Positions 18,791 to 26,955 of a stretch of DNA of 64,000 bases are shown here, in pieces. Position numbers and translations under genes: made by a program. Each line of letters opens with the position of its first letter. The stretch's first letter is position 1. The DNA comes from Seohaeicola sp024304985. GTDB taxonomy: Bacteria > Pseudomonadota > Alphaproteobacteria > Rhodobacterales > Rhodobacteraceae. Under the pieces are notes generated by a model, which did no database searches, was not told the origin of the DNA, and was given only the letters and a program-made list of their open reading frames with translations. The DNA is taken from assembly GCF_028802875.1 (NCBI RefSeq), contig NZ_JARAMP010000010.1, positions 62,001 through 126,000 on the forward strand. The letters are read 5' to 3'.

Positions 18791-19440
18791 GGGGCGGTGC
18801 CCTCCTCTGCGTCCCAGATCAGGCGGGGATCGAAACTTTGCGCGGCCAGCATGGTGAATGCAACCGATAGCGAGAAACTGACAGCCGCGATGCCGGGGCT
18901 GATGGTGGCGGCGAAATCCAGTTGCACCAGCGCGGCAAGGATCGCGACGACGAAGACGTCGATCATCGACCAACGCCCGATGAATTCCACCACCTCATAG
19001 AGGTGCTGGCGACCGCGCAACCCGCTGCCCCGCCCGATCCGGGCACCGGGGCGCACCACGAGGGCAAGGTAGCCGATGGCGATGAATTTGCCCACAGGGA
19101 TCAGGACGCTGGCGACGAAGACGATCAGCGCCACGCCGAACGAGCCATAGTCGATCAGTTCGATCACGCCGCCGATGATCGTGTTTTCGGTGGTGCGGCC
19201 GAAGCTGGTGGTCAGCAGCATCGGATAGATGTTTGCCGGGATATAGACCACGATTCCGGCGAAAAGCCAGGCCCAGACCTTTTGCAGGCTGCCGGGCCTG
19301 CGGCTGTGCAGGGTCGCGCCGCAGCGTTGGCACTGTGCGATGCCGTCCCGGTGGACGCGCCCGCAGCTTTCGCAGGCGACCAACCCGGCCGCCCGCGCGG
19401 TCAGCGCCGGGGGGATCTGCTGGGGCACGGGTCCGCTCAT
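18787..19440 (-). CDS. PqiA-type membrane protein, second half-unit
   Basis: A 217-residue protein equivalent to the C-terminal half of E. coli PqiA (417 residues). A cytoplasmic zinc ribbon (CESCG ... CQRCG) is followed by about four transmembrane helices, with YIPANIYPML typical of the family. It overlaps both the other half-unit (upstream) and pqiB (downstream) by 4 bp. PqiA is the inner-membrane partner of PqiB in lipid transport. Confidence 0.87.
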   Translation of the reverse strand: MSGPVPQQIPPALTARAAGLVACESCGRVHRDGIAQCQRCGATLHSRRPGSLQKVWAWLFAGIVVYIPANIYPMLLTTSFGRTTENTIIGGVIELIDYGSFGVALIVFVASVLIPVGKFIAIGYLALVVRPGARIGRGSGLRGRQHLYEVVEFIGRWSMIDVFVVAILAALVQLDFAATISPGIAAVSFSLSVAFTMLAAQSFDPRLIWDAEEGTAP

Positions 19441-20111
19441 GGCCGTCTGCGCTCTTCCAGGGTTTTCCAGACGGTCAGGCGGCACATGTAATTGTCGCTG
19501 AGCACGGTCACGAGAACCAGTGCCGCGAAGGTCCAGAAGGCCGGACCGAAAGAGAGTTTCGCAAGGCCCGCCACCTTGACCAGGGCGACCGAGACGCCGA
19601 CGATGAAGATCTCGGCCATGGCCCAAGGCCTGAGCGCCTGCGTCAGGCGGAAGATCGGCACCGCATGGCGCGCCGGATGCCAGCCCAGCGCCATCGGGGC
19701 CAGCGCATAGACGATGCCCGCCAGACGCAGGGTCGGCAGCACGATGATCAGCGCGGCCGTGGCGAAGGTCAGCGGCAGCATCATGCCCGAGGAGAAGGCC
19801 AGCACCGCATCCAGCAGCGAGGAGCGGCGCACCATGCCCCCGGCGCTGAGTTCCAGAAAGGGAAAGAACACCGCCGCGACCATCAGCACCAGTGCGGTGG
19901 CCGCCAGCATGACGATCCGCGTCATCGCCCGCTCGCGCGGGGCCATGAGGACCGTGCCGCAGCGATGGCACCGCGCCTGCGCCCCGACCGGCACAGCGGC
20001 GTCATGCTGCAAGGCATCGCAGTTGGGACAGGCGATCAGCCGATCAGGATCAAGGGTCGGCGGGGACCCTGACCCTGCCCGCGCGCGTGTGGGGTCGGAG
20101 GCGTCAAACAT
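19437..20111 (-). CDS. PqiA-type membrane protein, first half-unit
   Basis: A 224-residue protein equivalent to the N-terminal half of PqiA. A CPNCD ... CHRCG zinc ribbon (residues about 28-51) is followed by four predicted transmembrane helices. It is the first gene of the Pqi operon. The stop overlaps the start of the second half-unit by 4 bp, consistent with two separately made but co-assembled subunits. The sequence shows no frameshift scar: each half has its own ATG and its own zinc ribbon. Confidence 0.87.
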   Translation of the reverse strand: MFDASDPTRARAGSGSPPTLDPDRLIACPNCDALQHDAAVPVGAQARCHRCGTVLMAPRERAMTRIVMLAATALVLMVAAVFFPFLELSAGGMVRRSSLLDAVLAFSSGMMLPLTFATAALIIVLPTLRLAGIVYALAPMALGWHPARHAVPIFRLTQALRPWAMAEIFIVGVSVALVKVAGLAKLSFGPAFWTFAALVLVTVLSDNYMCRLTVWKTLEERRRP

Positions 20112-20288
20112 GGGTGCAGTTTCTAGGTCGCGCGCGACAGATGCAAGGCAGGGTTGACGGGAACGTGATCACGGGGATTCACTCGGCGGTGAATTGCCGC
20201 TGAAACGGTGTCCAGAGCGGGCGATGGCGCGACGGCGGTGGCCCTGCTGCGGAGCGCGCCGTGTCCGACTGTTGCGAAAGGCAGAGCG

Positions 20289-20945
20289 ATGCGCAAACCC
20301 CAAAGCGTCAAGGCGCTGGACGATCTGGGCCGGGTGCGGCTGTCCGAGAGTTTCTATCTGCGTGACTTCCTGCATAGCGAGGTGGCCGCGTTTCACGGGA
20401 TGCCCAATATCCCCGATGATCCCGATCTGGCCATCGCGGCGGGGCGGCGTCTGTGCGAGGTCTTGCTGGAGCCGTTGCAGGCAGCCTTCGGGCGGATCGC
20501 GATCCGGTCGGCCTATCGCTGCGCGGCGGTCAACGCCTTTTGCAACGCGCAGCAAAGGGCGGGCAAGGCGGGCTATCCCTGCGCCTCCAACGCCACGACA
20601 GCGGCCAATCACATCTGGGACCTGCGCGATGCGCAGGGCCGGATGGGGGCCACGGCCTGCATCGTGATCCCGTGGTTCGCCGATCGCTATGCGGCGGGGG
20701 CGGATTGGCGCGGTTTGGCGTGGTGGGTGCATGACCACCTGCCCCATCACAGCCAGTTCTTTTTCCCGCGCAACGCGGCCTTCAACCTGACATGGCGCGA
20801 AGACCCCGAGGGGCGGATCGACAGCTATGTCGCGCCGCGCGGCTGTCTGACCAAGCCGGGCATGGCGAACCATGCCGGATCGCATGCCGCGTGGTATGAG
20901 GGCTTTCCCCCGGGGCCGGAACGCGGCACTCTGGGCCATCCCTGA
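20289..20945 (+). CDS. Peptidase M15-like protein of unknown function
   Basis: A 218-residue protein I cannot name with certainty. SAYRCAAVNAFCN resembles the SGYRS..VN segment of M15 (D-Ala-D-Ala carboxypeptidase-like) zinc enzymes. NHIWDLRD and WVHDHLPHHSQ could supply His/Asp/His metal ligands, but their spacing is not canonical. There is no signal peptide, odd for a wall-active enzyme. The start at MRKPQS is preferred because a longer frame has an atypical upstream stretch. It is followed 14 bp later by an isochorismatase-family gene and may be co-transcribed. Confidence 0.55.
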   Translation: MRKPQSVKALDDLGRVRLSESFYLRDFLHSEVAAFHGMPNIPDDPDLAIAAGRRLCEVLLEPLQAAFGRIAIRSAYRCAAVNAFCNAQQRAGKAGYPCASNATTAANHIWDLRDAQGRMGATACIVIPWFADRYAAGADWRGLAWWVHDHLPHHSQFFFPRNAAFNLTWREDPEGRIDSYVAPRGCLTKPGMANHAGSHAAWYEGFPPGPERGTLGHP

Positions 20946-20959
20946 TCCGAGGACTAGTC

Positions 20960-21493
20960 ATGCTGACCATCGACCCTGCCCGCTCTGCCCTGCTGGTGAT
21001 CGACTTTCAGGAGCGGCTGATGCCCGCGATTGATCAGGCCGGTCAGCGGCTGGATCAGGCCGCGCGCCTGATCCGGGCGGCGGAGGTGCTGGGCCTGCCG
21101 CGCCACGTGACCGAGCAGAACCCCGCACAGCTGGGCGGCACCGTGCCCATGCTTGAGATCCCGGCGGGTGAGGCCATGGCGAAAATGGATTTCGACGCGG
21201 CGCGCGATCCGGTCATCGCGGCGGCGCTGGCGGGGGATCGGGCGCTGGTCGTCTGTGGCTGCGAGGCGCATGTCTGCGTCCTGCAAACCGTGCTGGGGCT
21301 GCTTGCCGAGGGGCGGCAGGTCTATGTGGTGGCCGATGCCGTGGGCTCGCGCACCGAGGCGAACCGGCAGGCGGGACTGGCGCGGATGGCGCGGCACGGG
21401 GCCGAGATCGTCACGACCGAGATGGTCCTGTTCGAATGGCTGGGCAGCGCGGCGCATCCGGCCTTCAAGGCGCTGATGCCGCTGATCAAATAG
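20960..21493 (+). CDS. Isochorismatase-family cysteine hydrolase
   Basis: A 177-residue hydrolase of the isochorismatase / nicotinamidase superfamily with its triad visible: D15 (VIDFQ), K75 (AKMDF) and C106 (EAHVCVLQT). The spacing and the HVCVLQT block place it in the YcaC-like subgroup, which hydrolyses small amides or related bonds. The true substrate is not known. Cytoplasmic. Confidence 0.87.
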   Translation: MLTIDPARSALLVIDFQERLMPAIDQAGQRLDQAARLIRAAEVLGLPRHVTEQNPAQLGGTVPMLEIPAGEAMAKMDFDAARDPVIAAALAGDRALVVCGCEAHVCVLQTVLGLLAEGRQVYVVADAVGSRTEANRQAGLARMARHGAEIVTTEMVLFEWLGSAAHPAFKALMPLIK

Positions 21494-21586
21494 GGGCAAC
21501 GACTCGGTTGACAGATGCGGGCGCGCGGCGCGACGCTGCGGGCAAGGCGGGATGGACCCGCCGTGACCAACAGGGAGTGTGAAGCG

Positions 21587-22420
21587 ATGTGCCATGCCTG
21601 TGTGATGGAGTCAGTGAAGAACCGGATGTTGAGCCGCCGCGATCTGTTTCGCGGCACGGCGGCCAGTGCGGCGGCGGTGGCCCTTGGCGGGGTTGCGGGC
21701 GGTGGCTTGCTGGGCGCGCGGCCTGTGGCGGCCTCGACCCATTCCAGCGTGGCGGACATGACGCACACGCTGCATCCCGATTTCCCGACCTTTTTCGGGG
21801 ATCAGCAGTTCTTCGAGGAGCAGAAGTTCAATTTCGCGGAACATAGTTTCAACCTCAAGGAATTGCGGGTGAACGAGCATACGGGCACGCATGTGGACGC
21901 GCCGCTGCATTTCTCGGCCGATGGAAACGCGGTGGACGAGATCGCGGTCGAAAACCTGATCGTGCCGCTTTGCGTGGTGGACATCCGCGAGCGCGCGGCG
22001 GCGGATGCGGATGCACAGGTGACGCCGGATGATCTGAAGGCGTGGATCGACGCGAATGGCCCGATCCCCGAACGCGCCTGTGTGGCGATGAATTCGGGCT
22101 GGGGGGCGTTTGTGAATGACCCCAAGTTCCGCAATGCCGATGGCGAGGGCAAGATGCATTTCCCCGGTTTTCACGTCGAGGCGGCGCAGATGCTGCTGGA
22201 GACGGGGGCTGTGGGGATTGCCAGCGATACGCTGTCGCTGGATCACGGCATCTCGCCGGATTTCGCGGCGCATTACGCGTGGTTGCCGCAGAACCGTTGG
22301 GGGATCGAGTGTCTGGCCAATCTGGACGCGGTCCCCACCACGGGGGCCACGCTGGTGGTGGGCGCGCCCAAGCATCGCGGCGGCACGGGCGGGCCTGCGC
22401 GCGTCTTTACCCTGATCTGA
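21587..22420 (+). CDS. Tat-exported cyclase-family (kynurenine-formamidase-like) hydrolase
   Basis: A 277-residue protein with a twin-arginine signal (SRRDLFRG, then an Ala/Gly-rich hydrophobic stretch to about residue 50) and the metal-binding cyclase motif HTGTHVDAPLHF. The family includes kynurenine formamidase and other metal-dependent amide or lactone hydrolases. The start MCHACVME is preceded by a GGAG-like site. Export by Tat implies a folded, metal-loaded periplasmic enzyme. Substrate unknown. Confidence 0.85.
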   Translation: MCHACVMESVKNRMLSRRDLFRGTAASAAAVALGGVAGGGLLGARPVAASTHSSVADMTHTLHPDFPTFFGDQQFFEEQKFNFAEHSFNLKELRVNEHTGTHVDAPLHFSADGNAVDEIAVENLIVPLCVVDIRERAAADADAQVTPDDLKAWIDANGPIPERACVAMNSGWGAFVNDPKFRNADGEGKMHFPGFHVEAAQMLLETGAVGIASDTLSLDHGISPDFAAHYAWLPQNRWGIECLANLDAVPTTGATLVVGAPKHRGGTGGPARVFTLI

Positions 22421-22467
22421 TCCATGCCGGGGCGGGCCGCGTGTCCGCCCCCCCTTAGGAGCGTTCG

Positions 22468-22875
22468 ATGGCCACTGTCACTCCCCCCGCCGATCCCGAA
22501 GCCGATCCCCGCGTCAAGGCGGTGTTCGACGATATCCGCGCCACGCGGAAGTCGGATTTCATCAATAATGTCTGGCGGTATCTGGCCTTTGATCCCGGCT
22601 TGCTGGAGGAGGTCTGGCGCGATGTGAAGGCGGTGCTGGCGACGCCCTCTGCCCTTGATCCCAAGGTCAAGGAAATGATCTATGCTGCCGTGTCCATCGC
22701 CAATGCCTGCGACTACTGCACCCATTCGCATCTGGCCTCTGCCCGCGCGAAGGGGATGACGGCGGCGGAACAGGCAGATCTTCTGCGCGTTGTTGCCACG
22801 GCGGGCAAGACGAACCATATCCTGAACGCGATCCGGCCACCGATCGACGATGCCTTTCTGATGGACAAGGGCTGA
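22468..22875 (+). CDS. AhpD-like carboxymuconolactone decarboxylase-family protein
   Basis: A 135-residue all-helical protein of the CMD/AhpD family. The redox motif C81-D-Y-C84-T-H-S-H88 indicates an AhpD-like peroxidase or disulfide reductase rather than a true decarboxylase. It follows the cyclase gene by 47 bp on the same strand and may be co-expressed. Cytoplasmic. Confidence 0.85.
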   Translation: MATVTPPADPEADPRVKAVFDDIRATRKSDFINNVWRYLAFDPGLLEEVWRDVKAVLATPSALDPKVKEMIYAAVSIANACDYCTHSHLASARAKGMTAAEQADLLRVVATAGKTNHILNAIRPPIDDAFLMDKG

Positions 22876-23057
22876 CGCGATCCGCGCCTCCACCTCGTGG
22901 TGATCAGCGGTCATCCGCCCGGCGACCGGTGCAGGACCGCACTACACGCCATTGTGACGGAACGGATGTTCCGGGTCGTGCGTTTAGTCTCCAGATGAGC
23001 CAAGTCATCCGCGATATGGCCTGCCCCGCAGGTCCAGCACAAAGGCACAGGTGAGAC

Positions 23058-25280
23058 ATGACACGCAGAACACTGAAAACCACGACCGCCAGCATCCTGG
23101 CGCTGTCGTTGATCCAGCCCTATCCGGCGATGGCGCAGCTTCGTGCGCTGAATCCGCAAGCGGCGCAACATTCCAGCGCGAACACAGGGTCAGAGCGGAT
23201 TTTCCTTGCGCAAGCCGAGGATGCAACATGCTTCACCGATGGTGAAGTCGATACCGCCCGCTGCGATATCGACATGATGCGTGCCGAGCTTGAGGCGCTG
23301 CTGGAAAACGGTCTGCCCGATGCGGCGGACCGGCCCGCCGAGGATGAGTTGACCGCCGCCTTGACCGCTGAAGAGCGGATCGGGTTGCTGAGCGCGGCCA
23401 TCGAGGATGCGGAACGCGAAGCGTCGCTGGAGGCGGAAACTGTGGCCAATGCCGAAGCCGAGGCCACCGTTGCCGCAGAGGCCGAGGCGGCCGCACGGGC
23501 CGAAGCCGAGCAAGCGGCGGCTGCCCAGGCCGCGGCCGAGGAAACCGCGCTGAAAGAGGCTGAAGCTGCGGCAGCGGCGGAAGCCGAAGCGGCGATGGCG
23601 GCGGAAGCGGAAGCCGAAGCGGCCGCCCGTGCCGATGCCGAGGAGGCTGCGGCCGCCGGTGCCGCTGCGGAAGAGGCGGCGGCCGCCGAAGCCGCGCGTC
23701 TGGCGCAGGCAGAAGCCGAGGCTGACGCCGCTGTCGAAGCCGAAGCGGCAGCCACCGCAGAGGCCGAAGCCGCAACGGAGGCAGAGACCACAGCCGAGGG
23801 CGAGGTCAGCGCCGACGCCGAGGCCGAAGCGCTGCGCGAGGCCCTGACGGCTGCGGAGGCTGCGGATGCGGTTGCGGCGGATACCGCCGAAACCGACAGC
23901 GGTGAGGCAGAGCCTGCACCGGAAGCTACCGCCGAGGCAGAGATGGAAACTCCTGTCGAGGCCGAAGCGCCGGCCGAGGACGCAACCACCGACACGGCCG
24001 CCGAAGAGGTGCCCGCTGATACGGGCCCCGTCGCAGAGGCCCCCGCCGAGGAAGCCCCTGTCGAGGCGACCTCGACCCCGCAAGCGGAGACGCTGGTGAC
24101 GAGCGAGGAAGAGACGGAAGCCTCGGCGTTGAAGGATGCCGAGATTCTGGCCGAGCAGGAGGCTGCGCAGACTCTGGGCGCGGTGGCCAGTGCTCTGGCC
24201 GGGGAAGAGGCGGGCGAACCCGCAGGGACCACGGACGGCACCGCGTCGGACGCTGATCCTGCCGCAGAGGCCGAAGCCGAGTCCGAGGTCACGACCGAGG
24301 TTGTGACCGAGCAGGATGTCCGCAGCAGCGACGAGGAATTCGCCGCTCCCGCCATCAGCAGCGCCGCCGCCCCGCAGGCGGTGGAAGCGGACCGCGACAG
24401 CGGCCTGTCCAATCTGGAAAAGGCCGGTCTTCTGGCGCTGGGAGCGCTGGCCGTGGGCGCGATCATGTCGAACGGGCAGCGGGTTGCCGCCACTTCGGGC
24501 GACCGGGTGATCGTCGAGGACAATTCGGGCCGGTTCCAGGTTCTCAAGGATGACGACGCGCTGCTGCGCCGTCCCGGATCGACTGTCGAAACCCGCCGTT
24601 TCAACGATGGGTCCACCACCACGACCACGACCCGCGAGGATGGGTCGCGCGTGGTGACGATCCGCGATGCCTCGGGGCGGGTGCTGCGCCGGTCGGTCTT
24701 TGACACCAGCGGGCGCGAGACGCTGCTGATCGACGACATCACCACGGTGGAGCCGGTCAATGTGGCCACCCTGCCCCCGGCCCCGCGGATGAACTTTGCC
24801 GCGACCGATCGTGACGCGCTGGAAGCCGCGCTGCGCGAGGCCGAGCGGCGTGATCTGGGCCGGACCTTCAGTCTGCGTCAGGTGCGCGAGATCGTGGAAG
24901 TGCGCGATCTGGCCCCGCAGATCAGCCTTGAGGATGTGACCTTCCGCAGCGGGTCGGCGGCGATCGAACCGTCGCAGGCCGAACAACTGCGCGAGATCGG
25001 CAATCTGATGCGTCAGATGATCCGCGAGAACCCGCGCGAGGTGTTTCTGATCGAAGGCTATACCGATGCCGTGGGCGGGGCTGCGTCCAACCTGCTGCTG
25101 TCGGACCGTCGCGCCGAAAGCGTGGCGCTGGCGCTGACCGAGTATTTCGACGTGCCGCCCGAGAACATGGTCGTGCAGGGTTTCGGTGAGCGGTTCCTGA
25201 AGATCCCGACGCTGGAGGCCGAGCGCCAGAACCGCCGCGTCGCCGTGCGCTGGATCACCGATCTGATTGCCGCGCGCTAA
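23058..25280 (+). CDS. OmpA-family protein with long Ala/Glu-rich region
   Basis: A 740-residue envelope protein. It has a signal peptide (cut near PAMAQ), a short Cys-containing segment (EDATCFTDGEVDTARCDID), then about 310 residues of almost pure Ala/Glu. A Gly/Ala hydrophobic segment lies near residues 455-470. Beyond it are a stretch rich in Arg, Asp and Thr (TTTTTTREDGSRVV) and a C-terminal OmpA/MotB peptidoglycan-binding domain from about residue 620, with FRSGSAAIEPSQ, EGYTDAVGG and RRAESVALAL. The OmpA domain should bind the cell wall. The Ala/Glu region would be a charged helix or coiled coil spanning the periplasm. Relatives in this group vary greatly in this region. Confidence 0.85.
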   Translation: MTRRTLKTTTASILALSLIQPYPAMAQLRALNPQAAQHSSANTGSERIFLAQAEDATCFTDGEVDTARCDIDMMRAELEALLENGLPDAADRPAEDELTAALTAEERIGLLSAAIEDAEREASLEAETVANAEAEATVAAEAEAAARAEAEQAAAAQAAAEETALKEAEAAAAAEAEAAMAAEAEAEAAARADAEEAAAAGAAAEEAAAAEAARLAQAEAEADAAVEAEAAATAEAEAATEAETTAEGEVSADAEAEALREALTAAEAADAVAADTAETDSGEAEPAPEATAEAEMETPVEAEAPAEDATTDTAAEEVPADTGPVAEAPAEEAPVEATSTPQAETLVTSEEETEASALKDAEILAEQEAAQTLGAVASALAGEEAGEPAGTTDGTASDADPAAEAEAESEVTTEVVTEQDVRSSDEEFAAPAISSAAAPQAVEADRDSGLSNLEKAGLLALGALAVGAIMSNGQRVAATSGDRVIVEDNSGRFQVLKDDDALLRRPGSTVETRRFNDGSTTTTTTREDGSRVVTIRDASGRVLRRSVFDTSGRETLLIDDITTVEPVNVATLPPAPRMNFAATDRDALEAALREAERRDLGRTFSLRQVREIVEVRDLAPQISLEDVTFRSGSAAIEPSQAEQLREIGNLMRQMIRENPREVFLIEGYTDAVGGAASNLLLSDRRAESVALALTEYFDVPPENMVVQGFGERFLKIPTLEAERQNRRVAVRWITDLIAAR
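23400..24330 (+). repeat. Low-complexity Ala/Glu-coding tract
   Basis: Degenerate repetition of GCC-GAG/GAA-GC units inside the OmpA-family gene, encoding runs such as AEAEAAARAEAEQAAAAQAA. The units are imperfect and there is no fixed repeat length, so it is a compositional repeat rather than a tandem array. Such tracts readily change length by slippage or recombination. Confidence 0.7.
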
Positions 25281-25303
25281 GGCTTGAGAATGTGAGAATG
25301 ACG

Positions 25304-25331
25304 AACGGCCCGCTGTCACAGGCGGGCCGTT
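25304..25331. terminator. Shared bidirectional terminator hairpin
   Basis: A perfect 10-bp stem (AACGGCCCGC / GCGGGCCGTT) with an 8-nt loop, 23 nt after the ompA-like stop and 13 nt from the end of the convergent TetR gene. The AA/TT ends give a short U-stretch in either direction, fitting a shared terminator. Confidence 0.65.
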
Positions 25332-25344
25332 TGCCTGTGGCGGA

Positions 25345-25974
25345 TCAGGTTACGCCATAGCCGTGCAGGAAACGGTCCACGGCGCGGGCAATCGCCTGCG
25401 CCGGATCGTCAGGGGTAGGCACCTGATAGATATGGCGGCGGATGCCGATATAGACGATGCCGCCATGCAGGTTCCAGATATCCTCCATCTGCGGATCGAC
25501 GGGTGCAGGAGCGGCGGCGCGGATCTCGTCCAGCAACGGATGCAGAATCACCGTGCCCATATGGTGCAGATAGCGGCGATTGAGTTCCGCCCCGGCCAGC
25601 CCCGAGAACATGAAGATCCGCATCCATTCATATTCGAAGATCAGTTCGCTGTATTCGGTGTAGAAGGTCAGAAGCCGGGTGCGCAGCGGCAAACTGCGAT
25701 CCGTCAGGCGGCTGGGCCAGTCGGGCGAGAGCCGGTCGATATAGACATGCTCATAGACGGCCTCGATGATTTCCGCCTTGTTGGCGAAATAGTTGAAGAG
25801 CAGCGATTGGGTGATCCCCAGTCGCTTGGCCAGATCGCGGGTTTTCCCGTCCAGCCCCACATCGGCGAAGAAGGTGACGGCCCCCTCGACGATCTGGCGG
25901 CGGCGTTCTTCGGGCGGCAGGCGACGCCGCTCGGCCGGTTCGGCGGCGACACTGTCAGGCGAGATCTGGTCCAT
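25345..25974 (-). CDS. TetR-family transcriptional regulator
   Basis: A 209-residue TetR regulator. The helix-turn-helix is DLAKRLGITQSLLFNYFANK, and the rest is a helical ligand-binding domain. The start MDQISPD has a GGGGGA site 6 nt upstream; an ATG eight codons earlier is possible. The gene is divergent from the molybdenum hydroxylase / TRAP operon, and a large near-palindrome lies between them. It is the likely local repressor, perhaps released by the substrate of the hydroxylase. Confidence 0.88.
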   Translation of the reverse strand: MDQISPDSVAAEPAERRRLPPEERRRQIVEGAVTFFADVGLDGKTRDLAKRLGITQSLLFNYFANKAEIIEAVYEHVYIDRLSPDWPSRLTDRSLPLRTRLLTFYTEYSELIFEYEWMRIFMFSGLAGAELNRRYLHHMGTVILHPLLDEIRAAAPAPVDPQMEDIWNLHGGIVYIGIRRHIYQVPTPDDPAQAIARAVDRFLHGYGVT

Positions 25975-26046
25975 GAACGTCCCCCAAGGCCAACGCATCC
26001 AGAGGTAGCGTAAAAAATTTCCACTTGCAAAACTATGCGATTTATA

Positions 26047-26079
26047 GATCATTCGATCAATAGGGTTGATCAGATGATC
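26047..26079. promoter_or_regulatory. 33-bp near-palindrome, probable TetR operator
   Basis: Arms GATCATTCGATCAA (26047-26060) and TTGATCAGATGATC (26066-26079) match at 12 of 14 positions as an inverted repeat around a 5-bp spacer. The stretch is AT-rich and stands out from its GC-rich surroundings. It lies between the divergent TetR and hydroxylase genes, 42 bp before the latter's ATG, a typical repressor-operator place. Confidence 0.65.
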
Positions 26080-26121
26080 AACAAGCCTGTGGGAGCGGGC
26101 GCCTGTGAGGGAGGATTTCGC

Positions 26122-26955
26122 ATGAAGGCTTTGGCGGGTGGCTATGCCCGGGCAAGAGACGTGACGCACGCGCTGGACCTGCTGGCGCAGGCGGACGGGA
26201 TGGGCCGTGTGCTGGCGGGCGGGCAAAGCCTGATCGCGGCGATGAACATGCGGCTGAGCACAGGCGACATGCTGGTGGATATCTCGCGAATCGCGGATTT
26301 GCGCGGGGTGGCGGTCCAGGATGGTTGCCTGCGCATCGGCGCGCTGACGCGGCACGCCGATATCGGAACCGACCCTTTGGTGGCGACACATGCGCCGCTG
26401 CTGGTGCAGGCGGTGCATCACATCGCCCATGCCGCGATCCGTAACCGTGGCACCATCGGCGGATCGCTGGCCCATGCGGACCCTGCGGCGGAATTCCCGG
26501 CCTGCGTGCTGGTCTTGGGGGGCACGATCCATCTGCAGGGGTCGGAAGGCGTGCGGCAGGTAGCGGCGGAGGATTTCTTTGTCGATGTGTTCGAGACGGC
26601 GATTGAAGAGGGTGAGATCCTGACCGCGATCACCCTGCCCCTGCTTGAGGCTGGAGAGCGGCATGTGCTGATCGAGACCGCGCGGCGGTCGGGCGATTAT
26701 GCGTTGGCGGGGCTGTGCGTGGTCAAGCGCGCGGCGGGGCATCGGGTCACGGCTTTCAGTGTGGGGCCGCGTCCCGTTCTGGCCATGGCGGCGATGGAAC
26801 GGCTGGATGCGGGCGATACGGCGGGTGCCGTGGACGCGCTGCGGGCCGAGATTGATCCGCCCTCTGACACGCAGGCGAGCGCCGCCTATCGGCGCCATCT
26901 GGCGGGGGTCCTCTTGACCCGCGCCTTGCACGATCTGACAGGAGAGACCGCATGA
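26122..26955 (+). CDS. Molybdenum hydroxylase, FAD-binding medium subunit
   Basis: A 277-residue CoxM-type FAD subunit. The PCMH-type FAD motifs are seen as AGGQSLIAAMNMR and, near residue 110, TIGGSLAHADPAAEFP. It carries electrons from the iron-sulfur subunit to the final acceptor. The start MKALAGG follows a GGGAGG site; an upstream extension of the frame would cover the operator. Gene order FAD, 2Fe-2S, Mo with 4-bp overlaps is typical of aerobic xanthine-dehydrogenase-family hydroxylases. Confidence 0.9.
   Translation: MKALAGGYARARDVTHALDLLAQADGMGRVLAGGQSLIAAMNMRLSTGDMLVDISRIADLRGVAVQDGCLRIGALTRHADIGTDPLVATHAPLLVQAVHHIAHAAIRNRGTIGGSLAHADPAAEFPACVLVLGGTIHLQGSEGVRQVAAEDFFVDVFETAIEEGEILTAITLPLLEAGERHVLIETARRSGDYALAGLCVVKRAAGHRVTAFSVGPRPVLAMAAMERLDAGDTAGAVDALRAEIDPPSDTQASAAYRRHLAGVLLTRALHDLTGETA

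Noticed and set aside
17006..19000. 664-codon plus-strand open frame opposite pqiB
   Set aside because: Its translation is Gly/His/Gln/Asp-rich without any family motif, and the opposite strand encodes a clear PqiB with partners. Long antisense frames are expected at this GC content.
23400..24330. Possible CRISPR or tandem repeat array
   Set aside because: The repetition is short-unit coding bias (Ala/Glu codons) without constant repeats or spacers.
23120..25319. Two long minus-strand frames opposite the OmpA-family gene
   Set aside because: They are mirror translations of the Ala/Glu-coding repeat (Ser/Ala- or Gly/Phe-rich runs) with no ribosome site or domain.
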